From positions 1 through 14,931 of the forward strand of contig CAZQEN010000180.1 of assembly GCA_964591605.1 (NCBI GenBank): a stretch of 14,931 nucleotides of DNA, given 5' to 3'. The notes under the pieces were generated by a model. That model did not search any database and was not told the DNA's origin. It saw nothing but the letters and a program-made list of their open reading frames with translations. This DNA comes from CAYLLT01 sp964591605 (GTDB lineage Bacteria; Planctomycetota; Phycisphaerae; UBA1845; PWPN01). Shown in pieces: positions 1 through 7,645 of this stretch. Every line of letters begins with the position of its first letter. Positions within the stretch are counted from its first letter, which is position 1. A program made the position numbers and the translations under genes.

Positions 1-58
1 GGCTTCGCTCCGCGAAGCCGAAACTGCCCATGCCACCCCGCCCAAAGTGTCACGCGCC
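1..58. repeat. Truncated copy of a dispersed palindromic repeat
   Basis: The reverse complement of 1-58 aligns by eye along its whole length with 5354-5413, with one single-base gap and about eight mismatches. Shared blocks include GGCGCGTGAC, TGGCATGGGCAG and the hairpin core GGCTTCG / CGAAGCC (1-7 pairs with 13-19). The 19-mer at 24-42, CTGCCCATGCCACCCCGCC, recurs exactly at 5480-5498. The copy is cut by the window edge, so only part of its hairpin is visible. It lies just beyond the stop codon of the hydrolase gene and encodes nothing recognisable. A REP- or MITE-like intergenic repeat is the simplest reading. Confidence 0.7.
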
Positions 59-94
59 CTGGCCTTCCCGCCAACGGCGCGGGTGTTGTCGGTT

Positions 95-1177
95 CTACGG
101 GTGGGCGGCGGGCTGGGTCGTGGTGACCAGCGGTTCGGGCTGGATCCACTTTTCGTAGGTGATGGGGCCGGCGAAGGGGCCGGCCTGCTTCTCATACGGG
201 CCGGCCAGGGTCATGGCGTGGAGAAAGCCGCTCATCTCGCCGACCAGGGCCGTGTGGAGGATCTTGTTCTCCGGATTGGTGTGGAGGATGAACTCGAGTC
301 GGCCATCGAGGCCACGGAAGAACTGGACGGGGCCCCGGCTTTCCTGGGTCAGGGGAATGTCCTTGATGAACCGATAGAGCATCCGGCCGGTGGAACCCCA
401 CGTGCCGCGGTCGGGCGCACTGAGGAAGAACTTCCCGTTCAGCGTCGCGTGACTGTCATCGTAGCAGACTACGTTCAGCACATGTCCGGGATCGGCGCGG
501 AGCCAGGCGATGAGCTTGTCGGCGTGGCCGGCCTCGTCCCTGTATCCGTAGTTGGCGTCGAGAAAGGCGATGCGGGCGACGCGGTCGGGGATCCGCTCCT
601 GGCTGTCGATGAAGGCAAAGATGAAGCTTCCGCCGCCGCTGTGCGCGAGGAGGTTGACGGAGTCAAAGCTCCCCGCGGCCTCGGTTTCGACCCTGTGGAT
701 GATTCGAGGCGCGAGATCGAGGTAGTCGGCGTGTCTGGTTTTCCAGCCCGGCCAGGATCGGCCGTCGGCCTCGAGGTAGGCGATGACGAACCGCTCGTCG
801 GGCGCGATCTCCCGGAGCCGGCGGGTCTGGGCGCCGATATGCTGGATGTCGTAGTGCCAGTCGAGGCCCTCTCTCGGGCGGCAGCCGACCGTCTGCTCGA
901 TCGTGTTGCCGTTGGGAAGGGCAAAGAGGATGAGATGGCGGCGGGCGGCCTCATCACCGGCCTCGGCGGGCCAGTTGAGGTGGACCCGGGCCCCTTCGTC
1001 GAGGTGGAAGGTGCGGGTGCGCTCGTTGACGTCGGCGGGGCTCGTCGAAACGGGAGCGGTCGCAGCGGACCCGCCGACGCCCCGGCCGTAGGCCGCGGAT
1101 GCGGCGAGCAGGAGGAAGGCTGCCGCCAAAGGCATACAGCGGGCGAAGGCAGTTTCGCGGCCCGGTGGACGTGTCAC
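95..1177 (-). CDS. Secreted alpha/beta-hydrolase-like protein
   Basis: The protein is 360 residues if translation starts at GTG 1177, which has GGAG nine bases upstream. An in-frame GTG at 1231 lies inside a terminator hairpin and was not chosen. Residues 1-30 form a signal peptide: arginines in the first 14 residues, then a hydrophobic core (PLAAAFLLLAASAA). The mature part looks like an alpha/beta hydrolase. It has a strand followed by ALPNG near the front, then LLAHSGGGSF, a nucleophile-elbow-like turn with Ser180 as the likely nucleophile (Ala replaces the first Gly of GxSxG). FLDANYGY and VVCYDDSH follow the next strands and could supply the acid. Several histidines near the C-terminus (LHTAL, FLHAMT) could complete the triad. 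The substrate is unknown. The protein ends in a short TTTQPAAHP tail like those of the two VKOR-DsbA proteins. It follows the permease gene but is separated from it by a hairpin. Confidence 0.72.
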   Translation of the reverse strand: MTRPPGRETAFARCMPLAAAFLLLAASAAYGRGVGGSAATAPVSTSPADVNERTRTFHLDEGARVHLNWPAEAGDEAARRHLILFALPNGNTIEQTVGCRPREGLDWHYDIQHIGAQTRRLREIAPDERFVIAYLEADGRSWPGWKTRHADYLDLAPRIIHRVETEAAGSFDSVNLLAHSGGGSFIFAFIDSQERIPDRVARIAFLDANYGYRDEAGHADKLIAWLRADPGHVLNVVCYDDSHATLNGKFFLSAPDRGTWGSTGRMLYRFIKDIPLTQESRGPVQFFRGLDGRLEFILHTNPENKILHTALVGEMSGFLHAMTLAGPYEKQAGPFAGPITYEKWIQPEPLVTTTQPAAHP

Positions 1178-1203
1178 CCTTGATCGCTCCCTGCAGACGG
1201 CGC

Positions 1204-1236
1204 AAAAGAGAGGTGTACACCCGGAGTGCACACCTC
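1204..1236 (-). terminator. Intrinsic terminator after the permease gene
   Basis: An 11-bp inverted repeat (1210-1220 with 1226-1236, five-base loop) starts 33 bases past the permease stop codon. On the minus strand it is followed by TCTTTTGCG. The single imperfect position is a G-U pair in minus-strand RNA but an A-C mismatch in plus-strand RNA, which supports action on minus-strand transcripts. The T-run is short, so read-through into the hydrolase gene is possible. Confidence 0.6.
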
Positions 1237-1269
1237 CAATGAAACCTCAGATCGCCCGGCGGCCGGGCC

Positions 1270-2697
1270 TCAGGCGACGGCCCCCGTAGCCGGCGCGGCG
1301 GCCGGCTCGGCAAACGTGATCCCCGCTGACCGGGGCTGCAACCCAATCTTGGCCAGCACGGCATAGACGATGAAACCGACGATGAAGGAGTAGACCGACG
1401 TCGGCTGCCACTCCGCCATGGGATGCCCGAGCAGTTTCTCGACAGCGGGAGCGACGAGCGGATTGTTCGAGATACCCACCAGGAAGCCGATGATCCAGGC
1501 GGCGTAACCGGCGATGTTCACACCCTCGCGCGGTCCCGCCCACTTCTTGCCGGACAGGAGGTAGTCGGCAACCATCGCCCCGCAAATGGGTCCGAACGAG
1601 GCGCCGATGAGCCCGAAAAACGCACCCAGGTTGCCGGAGATGCCGGTGGCGGCCAGCACGATACCGATGGTCGCTCCTCCGAGCGTCAGGCCGACGCGCG
1701 GAAGCGACGGGATCATGGTCGACAGACTGTTCCCGATGATGGACGCACAGAAGCAGGCCGGCGCCATGGATCCAACCGCGAACAGGAGCAGCATCACCTT
1801 GGCGAGGCCGGGGCTGACCACTGGCAGCGCATCAGAAAACAGGAACGAGACCAGGTCGGGCTGGAGGCCGTGAGCGCCGGCCACGGTGACTACCGACAGA
1901 CCGCCGGCCACCAGGATGGCGAGCGCAATGCCGAACAAGCCGCCCTTGCTGACATCCGAGGCGTTTCGGGCATTGGTTCCAAAGTCGACACCGGCGGCAC
2001 CAGCCGTGGCAAAGAAGCCGATCACGAGTTGCACCATGAGCAGGGCCGCCGCCAGGTTGTCCGCCGGGGCAGCGGGCGTTTGGAAACTGCCGACACCCTT
2101 GAGGCTGCTGACTCCGGCGATGATCAGCATCACCAGCGGTACGATCGGGAAGAACTGCGACATCTTGGCCACGTACTGCACGCCCAGCGCGCCGACAAAT
2201 GCGAAGATGTATCCCCATGCGATCGCGACCACTACGAACAGGACGTCAAAGTGTCGCTTTGTCACGTCCGGGTCGAAGAGGGTCTGAAGGTGGTCGCTCA
2301 TTCCCAGGCCACCGAGGACGAGGCGAGCCGAGTAATAAGTGGCCACGCTGTACCAACCGATCTGCAGCAGACCCATGAAGACGCCGGGAAAGAGGTAGCC
2401 CCCCTTGGTGCCGAAGGTCGAACTACCTACGACGTACAGGGGCAGCCCTGTGCGCATCCCAAGCAGACCGAACACGTAGTAGAAGAGGACGTGGCTGATC
2501 AGCGCGGCGATCACGAGGCCCAGGAGGGCGGCAGGCAGCGTACCCAGGCTCAATCCACGACCCAGCGCGTCAAATGCGGCGATCCAAAGGAAAATCCCCG
2601 CGTATGAGGGCGCCGTGTTGGCGTACCAGGGCCCGCGTTTTTCCAGAGGATTGGGCTTGGCGGAGGCAAGGTAACTCGGCAGAGACTCATCAGGCAT
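1270..2697 (-). CDS. NCS1-family nucleobase:cation symporter (CodB-like permease)
   Basis: A 475-residue integral membrane protein with about twelve hydrophobic segments, the usual length for the NCS1 (nucleobase:cation symporter-1) family, which imports purines, pyrimidines, hydantoins or related compounds with H+ or Na+. The N-terminus shows NPLEKRGPWYANTAPSYAGIF followed by the first membrane segment. A later stretch, GTKGGYLFPGVFMGLLQIGW, resembles the family's conserved region around segment 3. The layout is closest to cytosine/purine permeases of the CodB type, but the substrate cannot be read from sequence. The start ATG has AGGAG six bases upstream. The C-terminal tail (FAEPAAAPATGAVA) is low-complexity. 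A terminator follows. No nucleobase-degrading enzyme lies next to it; purQ is 5 kb away and not part of this unit. Confidence 0.85.
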   Translation of the reverse strand: MPDESLPSYLASAKPNPLEKRGPWYANTAPSYAGIFLWIAAFDALGRGLSLGTLPAALLGLVIAALISHVLFYYVFGLLGMRTGLPLYVVGSSTFGTKGGYLFPGVFMGLLQIGWYSVATYYSARLVLGGLGMSDHLQTLFDPDVTKRHFDVLFVVVAIAWGYIFAFVGALGVQYVAKMSQFFPIVPLVMLIIAGVSSLKGVGSFQTPAAPADNLAAALLMVQLVIGFFATAGAAGVDFGTNARNASDVSKGGLFGIALAILVAGGLSVVTVAGAHGLQPDLVSFLFSDALPVVSPGLAKVMLLLFAVGSMAPACFCASIIGNSLSTMIPSLPRVGLTLGGATIGIVLAATGISGNLGAFFGLIGASFGPICGAMVADYLLSGKKWAGPREGVNIAGYAAWIIGFLVGISNNPLVAPAVEKLLGHPMAEWQPTSVYSFIVGFIVYAVLAKIGLQPRSAGITFAEPAAAPATGAVA

Positions 2698-2825
2698 GGG
2701 GTTCTCCTTGCAGGACGTCGTCTGATGCGGCAGGCCGCTCCGGCCGGGCAGAATGGGCCGGGGGCGCCGACCTTTCCAACGGTTCGCATGACTGGACGTT
2801 CGGCCCCGCGGATCCGGCCGGTCGC

Positions 2826-2860
2826 GTCAGTCCGGGATCGGGTCCAGGGGCAAACTGGAA
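2826..2860 (-). promoter_or_regulatory. Untested stretch upstream of the permease gene
   Basis: The 260-base gap between the debranching-enzyme stop and the permease start (2698-2957) holds no gene. A weak promoter-like pair, CTGGTA then 17 bases then TAGGAT, can be read on the minus strand in the right-hand half of the gap (roughly 2865-2895). No strong box lies closer to the start codon. The permease may have its own promoter somewhere here, but the sequence does not decide it. No clear terminator for the debranching enzyme is seen either. Confidence 0.15.
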
Positions 2861-2957
2861 CGCTATCCTAACCGCCGGCGGGCGGATTACCAGAGGGATG
2901 CGCAGGACGCAGCCGGCAAGGGCCGGACCGGGTCGCCACCGGGCGGAGAAACGTCTG

Positions 2958-5135
2958 CTAAGCCGGCGCGGTGAGCCGCCAGGCGCGCAGGAGCTCGGCG
3001 ACGCTCCAGGCCTGGGCGACGCAGCCCCTGGGGGTGTGAGGCGAATCGCCGTCGAAGATCTCGCTGACGTAGCCGAGTCCGGCCTCATCGAGGTGCTGGA
3101 CCAGATAGCCCAGCAGCGCCCGCATCGCCGCCTTGGACTCCTCGGAGAAGCTGCTGATCCGCAGGTGCGCCTCGACGTAGGGCCCCATGAGCCACGCCCA
3201 GACCGTGCCCTGGTGATAGGCGCTGTCGCGCTCGTACGGGTTTCCCGTGCACCGGGGCTTGTAGGCGGGGTCCCGAGGCGACAGGGACCGCAGGCCGTAG
3301 GGCGTGAGCAGATGCGTGCGAACGCACTGGAGCACGAGTTGCTTCTGGGCCGCGCTCAGCGGGCTGTGGGGCAGGCTGACCGCGAAAACCTGGTTGGGGC
3401 GGATGGCGGGGTCCACCTGCGGGGCCGCGCCGGTCGCCGTGGCGGCCGCGGTCGCGGTGACGGACTCATCGCCGCCGCCGGCGTATCCGGACAGAACGGC
3501 ATGTCCTTGCGGGACCGCCCTGGCCGCCCGGTGCGCGGGCGGGCGGTTGACCACGTCATAGAGGTAGTTGCCGTGAGAATTCCAGAAGCTCTGCACGAAC
3601 GACACCTCGACCCTGTCGGCGAGCCGGTCGTACGAGCCGGCATCCTCGCAGGCGTTCTCCAGGCAGAGCTCCTCGAGCTTCCGGAGGGCGTGATACCAGA
3701 GGGCGTTGATCTCGACCGCTTTGCCGTGACGCGGGGTGAACACGGTGTCGCCGAACTTGGCGTCCATCCAGGTGAGCTGGGTGGCTTGGTTGCCCGCGGT
3801 GATCAGCCCGTCGCTGTCGACGCGGATGTCGAAGTCGGTGCCCTTCTGGAAATGCTCGATGATGCTGCGGCAGGCGGGGTAGAGCGTCTGGGTCCAGGTC
3901 TTCCGGTCGCGGGTGAGCTCGAAATAGCGGGTCGCGGCATGGAGAAACCAGAGGCTGGCATCGACGCTGTTGTAATCGCAGCCGTCGCCGTAGTCGCTGA
4001 AGCGGTTGGGGATCAGCCCGTTTCGCTGCACGCTGGCGAACGTTTCGAGGATCTCGCGGGCCTCGTCAAAACGCTGCGTTTCGAAGAGCAGGCCGGGCAT
4101 GGCGATGAAGGTGTCGCGGCCCCAGTCGCCGAACCAGTGGTAGCCAGCGAGAATGGTCCTGGATTCGCGTCCGTCCACCCGTCGGCGGGTCACGACGAAG
4201 GCATCGGCCGCCTTGAGCAGGCGGGCCTCGACGTCGCTGCCCGCAGTGCGCGGATTGCGGGTGGACACCGCGGCCGATGGCCCGGGTCTGGGCCTCGCGG
4301 TCAGAGCACCTCGCCCCGTCGCCCCCGCTACGGCGGCCGTCTCGTCGCGGCGGAACAGTGCCTTGGCCTCAAACTCAATGTCGAGGGTGCCGCTGCCGGT
4401 CGTCTGGAACCAGCCGGGCACAAAGAGATCCTCGCGGCAATCCTGCCCGCGGTGGGCCTCCTCGCGGTAGAAGAAGTTCCGCCACCAGTCGCTGCGCGGC
4501 TCGAAGCGCATGACCTCCCCCGTCGCGGTATTGCGGCCGGACATCCACAGGCGCGGGCCGCCCGTCCAGGCGTGGACGATGCAGGCGTGCGTGCAGGGGT
4601 CCATGGCGAAACCCGGATCGAACGCGCGGGTCAGGTGGTGAAAGTCGCGCATGGGGACGAAGGGGGCCAGTTCGAGAGTCACCTGGGCCGGAGTCCCGGA
4701 TTCAATCGTGTAGTGGATCCAGACTTCGTCTTTTCCGCGCGGAACGATGACCCGCTTGGTGACGCGGGCGAGCATAGTCTGGTACACAAATCGGGCGCAG
4801 GGCTCCTGCGGATCGTTGTCGACCTCAAAATCGACAAGGTAGTCGAATCCCCGCGGGTGAAAGCAGCCGTCGAAATCGAAATTGGCGAGCTCGACGGTCT
4901 GACCGCCGATGGTGAGCTTTTCGAGAACGGCGGAAAGAAGCATCCAGCGTTCAAGCGGGGGTCTGGCCGCGGCGACGAGCAGGCCGTGGTAACGGCGGGT
5001 GTTGATGCCGAGCACCGTGCCGGACGCGAAGCCCCCCCGGCCGTTGGCGAGCAGCCATTCACGCGTGAGCTGGTGCTGGAAGTCGTTGGCGAGCGACGGT
5101 GACGGTTCCTGACGCGGTTGCGTGTCCATGCTCAT
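2958..5135 (-). CDS. Glycogen debranching enzyme, GH133 amylo-alpha-1,6-glucosidase
   Basis: A 725-residue cytoplasmic enzyme of the bacterial/archaeal GDE type, which removes alpha-1,6 branch glucose from glycogen. Residues about 15-263 form the N-terminal GDE domain (REWLLANGRGGFASGTVLG, NTRRYHGLL). Residues about 301-722 form the (alpha/alpha)6 catalytic domain. Visible family motifs are WFGDWGRDTF (334-343), YNSVDASLWF, TWMDA with Asp458, and GNPYERDSAYHQGTVW with Glu635. The acidic residues in the last two motifs are candidate catalytic residues. Two low-complexity stretches are unusual: an Ala/Arg/Pro-rich linker (264-300) between the domains, and about 44 residues (531-574) inserted between YLYDVVN and the conserved IRPNQVFAVSLP. 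The start ATG 5135 has GAGG seven bases upstream; ATG 5129 fits less well. No other glycogen gene is adjacent. Confidence 0.9.
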   Translation of the reverse strand: MSMDTQPRQEPSPSLANDFQHQLTREWLLANGRGGFASGTVLGINTRRYHGLLVAAARPPLERWMLLSAVLEKLTIGGQTVELANFDFDGCFHPRGFDYLVDFEVDNDPQEPCARFVYQTMLARVTKRVIVPRGKDEVWIHYTIESGTPAQVTLELAPFVPMRDFHHLTRAFDPGFAMDPCTHACIVHAWTGGPRLWMSGRNTATGEVMRFEPRSDWWRNFFYREEAHRGQDCREDLFVPGWFQTTGSGTLDIEFEAKALFRRDETAAVAGATGRGALTARPRPGPSAAVSTRNPRTAGSDVEARLLKAADAFVVTRRRVDGRESRTILAGYHWFGDWGRDTFIAMPGLLFETQRFDEAREILETFASVQRNGLIPNRFSDYGDGCDYNSVDASLWFLHAATRYFELTRDRKTWTQTLYPACRSIIEHFQKGTDFDIRVDSDGLITAGNQATQLTWMDAKFGDTVFTPRHGKAVEINALWYHALRKLEELCLENACEDAGSYDRLADRVEVSFVQSFWNSHGNYLYDVVNRPPAHRAARAVPQGHAVLSGYAGGGDESVTATAAATATGAAPQVDPAIRPNQVFAVSLPHSPLSAAQKQLVLQCVRTHLLTPYGLRSLSPRDPAYKPRCTGNPYERDSAYHQGTVWAWLMGPYVEAHLRISSFSEESKAAMRALLGYLVQHLDEAGLGYVSEIFDGDSPHTPRGCVAQAWSVAELLRAWRLTAPA

Positions 5136-5298
5136 GATTGTGCCTCGCAGGAAAGCCAGAGTGCCTGTGTCAGACCGGTCTCACGTCATGCGATTCCCTC
5201 ACCTCGGCCCGGGCAGTGCGGACGCGCCCGAAGGCGTCGGCTCGACCGCCCCGCCACCCGGCAAGCGCCGATATCAGTCGAACCCGCGTCCGTCTGTC

Positions 5299-5327
5299 AT
5301 TCTAATCGGTTTACCCCGCCGCGTCTC
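5299..5327 (-). promoter_or_regulatory. Possible promoter of the debranching enzyme gene
   Basis: On the minus strand TAGAAT (5299-5304, five of six matches to the -10 consensus) lies 17 bases from GAGACG (5322-5327, a poor -35). It would give a leader of roughly 155 bases before ATG 5135. The rest of the leader shows no recognisable riboswitch. Only the -10 is convincing. Confidence 0.3.
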
Positions 5328-5353
5328 GCGGCCCGCGTCGCAACGGTGCATGT

Positions 5354-5498
5354 CGGGCGCGTGACGCTTTCGGCGGGTGGCATGGGCAGCGTCGGCTTCG
5401 CCGGGCGAAGCCGACGCTGCCCGTGCGAGCCTCCCCACGGGTCCCGGCGCGCCGGGACATTCGCCGATGCGAATGCACACTGCCCATGCCACCCCGCC
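5354..5498. repeat. Nested palindromic repeat element, REP/MITE-like
   Basis: This intergenic element (the whole gap is 5136-5576) contains a hairpin with 21-base arms, 5380-5400 and 5406-5426, around a five-base loop. All positions pair except one T-G. To its right lies a perfect 18-bp palindrome at 5441-5458. The outer arms also match: 5372-5389 is the reverse complement of 5480-5498 apart from one extra base, so the whole element is an inverted repeat with hairpins inside. Its left half matches the copy at the window start (1-58). No ORF with coding character runs through it. This pattern fits a non-autonomous mobile or REP-like repeat between genes. Confidence 0.75.
5441..5458. repeat. 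Perfect 18-bp palindrome
   Basis: GTCCCGGCGCGCCGGGAC equals its own reverse complement. It sits inside the larger repeat element but is absent from the visible part of the copy at 1-58. It could be part of the element or an independent protein-binding site. Confidence 0.6.
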
Positions 5499-5546
5499 GA
5501 TTCTGCCACGGACCCCTGCACGTCCGCTCCTGCGCGCCAGGGGTGG

Positions 5547-5563
5547 CCCGCCCCGAGGGCGGG
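5547..5563 (-). terminator. GC-rich hairpin beyond the oligopeptidase stop
   Basis: Seven base pairs, CCCGCCC (5547-5553) with GGGCGGG (5557-5563), three-base loop, 14 bases past the stop of the M3 peptidase gene on the minus strand. No T-run follows, so it would be a weak intrinsic terminator at most, or merely a 3'-end-stabilising stem. Confidence 0.35.
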
Positions 5564-5576
5564 GCACCCGACCCCG

Positions 5577-7316
5577 TCACAGGAGACTCAGCTCCGCGAG
5601 GACCGCGTCGATGAGCGGGCGCAGCGTGGCCTCGCTGAAATCGAACTTCAGGCCGGCGGCCGTCCAGAGCTCCGGGAGCGGCCGGCTGCCGCCCAGGGCC
5701 AGCGCTTCGCGGTATTGCCGAAGCGCCTGCTTCTGATCCCTTCTTGCGTTCTGCCACAGTTGCAGCGCCCCGATCTGGGCGATGCCGTATTCGATGTAGT
5801 AGAACGGAACCCCGAACAGGTGGAGCTGGCGCTGCCAGAGCGCCTCCCGGGCGGCGTCGTAGCCGGTCCAGTCCTCCCGGCCGCCGTAGAGCGCGGTGAG
5901 CCGCAGCCAGGCGGCCGTGCGGTCCGCGCAGCTCCCTGCCGGCGACAGGTCCGCTTTTCCGCCCAGCCACCCGGCTTCGCCGGTGTAGAGCCACTGCTGA
6001 AACGCATCGATGGTGGCAATCCAGGGAAACAGGCCCACGATGCCCTCCATCTGCTCGCGGCGGGCCCGCCTGAGATCATCCACCTTATAGAATACATCCA
6101 GGTGGTCGCAGGCCAGGAGCTCCATGCCCATGGAGGCAACTTCCGCCATCTCCATGCCGCAGTGGCGATACTGCAGGAGCGGTTCGCCGCGGCAGGCCAC
6201 TGAATGAAACGCGTGGCCGCCCTCGTGAAGGAGCGTCTCGACGTCACTGTGGAGGCCGACCGCGTTCATGAAGATGAACGGGCGGCGCGATTCGTCGTAG
6301 GTCGCCTGGTAGCCGCCGGGCGCCTTGCCTTTGCGGCTCTCGAGATCCAGCCAGCCGGCCGTCACCATGTCGTCGAACTGTCGCCCCAGCTCCGGGGCGA
6401 TGCGATGGAACACGCTCGAGCAGCCGCGGCAGAGCTGCTCGGCCGTCTCGAAGGGCTTGAGGGGCGGCCGATTGTACGGATCGACGGCCAGGTCCCAGGG
6501 GCGGAGCGGATCGACGCCCAGCGTCCTTCGCCGCTCCTCCTGAATCCGGTGCATGGCGGGAACCGCGACGGCGGCGATGGCCCGGTGGAACCCAAGACAG
6601 TCGGCCGGCGTGTAGTCAAACCGTTCGTAGACGCGGAACTGGTAGTCGCGGAAGTTGTCGAATCCCGCGTTCCGGGCGATCCGCCCCCGCAGCTCGACCA
6701 GCTCATCGAAGATACCGTCGATCACTTCGCGATCCTTCAGGCGGCGCTCGACGGTCAGCTCCCACGCCCGCTGGCGGAGCGACCGGTCCGGCTCACGCAG
6801 GTATCGGGCCATCTGCTGAAGGGTCTGCTCTTTCCCGTCGAACTCCACCGTCATCGCCCCGCAGACCTTCTGATACTGCTGGTCGAGCTTGTCCTCTTCC
6901 ACCTGCAGGGGGACGTTCTCTTCGCGGAAGATCTCGACGGCCGCCACCGTGCTGCGATCGAAGACGGTGTACCGCGGGCGGGGAAGCCGGGCCCGCGCGG
7001 GCGAGGCGACGTACCGCTCCCGGAGACGCTGCCACCGGGGCTTGCACCTGGGCGTGATCTCTTCGACGAAATACAGGAAAGCCTTCTCCCTCTCGGGATC
7101 GTCGGTCGCACACGTCATGGCCACGTGGCGCTTCGTCGATTCCTCCGAGATGCACGCCGACAGCTCGCTGATGTCCAGCAGCCACTGTTCGAGCTGCCCG
7201 GCGGTCTCCAGCGGCCGCTGCTCGAGCTCGACAAAGAGCGGCTCGATCTGCGACCAGTCGCCCATGTCGGCGGCGGCAGGGACAAAACGTCTCGGATATG
7301 CGTCAGGTGAAGTCAC
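5577..7316 (-). CDS. pepF: M3-family oligoendopeptidase F-like metallopeptidase
   Basis: A 579-residue cytoplasmic zinc peptidase that cuts short peptides, probably in peptide turnover. The zinc site is LLHEGGHAFHS: His364 and His368 are ligands, Glu365 is catalytic, and Glu392 in MEMAEVASMG is the third ligand at the usual distance. The C-terminal PFYYIEYGIAQIGALQLW matches the conserved oligoendopeptidase F region that carries substrate-binding Tyr residues. The length is near the family norm of about 600, and no signal peptide is seen. Translation starts at GTG 7316, with GAGGAG six bases upstream. That Shine-Dalgarno shares a base with the stop codon of the toxin gene, so the peptidase is co-transcribed with, and probably translationally linked to, the toxin. 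The symbol follows the family name; substrate range is not known. Confidence 0.92.
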   Translation of the reverse strand: MTSPDAYPRRFVPAAADMGDWSQIEPLFVELEQRPLETAGQLEQWLLDISELSACISEESTKRHVAMTCATDDPEREKAFLYFVEEITPRCKPRWQRLRERYVASPARARLPRPRYTVFDRSTVAAVEIFREENVPLQVEEDKLDQQYQKVCGAMTVEFDGKEQTLQQMARYLREPDRSLRQRAWELTVERRLKDREVIDGIFDELVELRGRIARNAGFDNFRDYQFRVYERFDYTPADCLGFHRAIAAVAVPAMHRIQEERRRTLGVDPLRPWDLAVDPYNRPPLKPFETAEQLCRGCSSVFHRIAPELGRQFDDMVTAGWLDLESRKGKAPGGYQATYDESRRPFIFMNAVGLHSDVETLLHEGGHAFHSVACRGEPLLQYRHCGMEMAEVASMGMELLACDHLDVFYKVDDLRRARREQMEGIVGLFPWIATIDAFQQWLYTGEAGWLGGKADLSPAGSCADRTAAWLRLTALYGGREDWTGYDAAREALWQRQLHLFGVPFYYIEYGIAQIGALQLWQNARRDQKQALRQYREALALGGSRPLPELWTAAGLKFDFSEATLRPLIDAVLAELSLL

Positions 7317-7327
7317 ACCGGGCTCCT

Positions 7328-7645
7328 CTACCAGTCAAGACCAAGGGAGTGCTTGAGGGCTGAATCCAATGGAAACAGATGCTCGGTCGAGAGCTGGATG
7401 ATCTGTTCCCTCAGATTGCGGCGTGGAATCGTATACAGATGATCGGTATTGATCACGCACTCGGGAGGCATGCCGTCGGCGACACCCAGGGGGACTTCGG
7501 AAGGAATCGATCGAATGGTACGGGAGATCTCGGCGACGGTGACTTTCTGGCGTTCCGGTATCCCCTCGGTGCGCGATACGATGACGACGGGGCGAAACCC
7601 GGCCTCGCCCTCGAGCTCTACCCACCAGACAGAGCCGCGGGTCAA
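7328..7645 (-). CDS. MazF/PemK-family toxin (mRNA endoribonuclease)
   Basis: A 105-residue protein with the MazF/PemK layout. The start is RGSVWWVEL (beta-1). FRPVVIVSR (about 17-25) is the characteristic RPVVVVS strand. A basic loop and SEVPLG follow, then CVINTDHLYTIPRRNL, equivalent to the family's conserved 'QI-TVDK-RL' stretch. Members of the family are small beta-barrel RNases that cut mRNA at short sequences and are silenced by binding the antitoxin's C-terminal tail. The start is TTG 7645, overlapping the antitoxin stop as TTGA, so translation is coupled and the toxin should be made at a lower rate. The stop codon touches the peptidase's Shine-Dalgarno. Cleavage specificity cannot be predicted. 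Confidence 0.85.
   Translation of the reverse strand: MTRGSVWWVELEGEAGFRPVVIVSRTEGIPERQKVTVAEISRTIRSIPSEVPLGVADGMPPECVINTDHLYTIPRRNLREQIIQLSTEHLFPLDSALKHSLGLDW

Noticed and set aside
1178..1231. Upstream GTG start at 1231 for the hydrolase, with GGAGGT adjacent
   Set aside because: The ribosome site would touch the start codon with no spacer and lies in a terminator hairpin; GTG 1177 has normal spacing and gives a proper signal peptide.
2574..5102. An 842-residue open frame on the plus strand opposite the debranching enzyme
   Set aside because: It is a GC-rich shadow: Arg/Gly/Glu/Val-rich, no motifs, and opposite a gene with clear family motifs. The same applies to long frames at 47-1183, 1423-2607, 5118-6203 and 6204-7310 (plus) and 8816-10576, 11095-11970 and 12016-13038 (minus).
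5354..5498. CRISPR array
   Set aside because: The repeated blocks are inverted and nested, not direct repeats with regular spacers.
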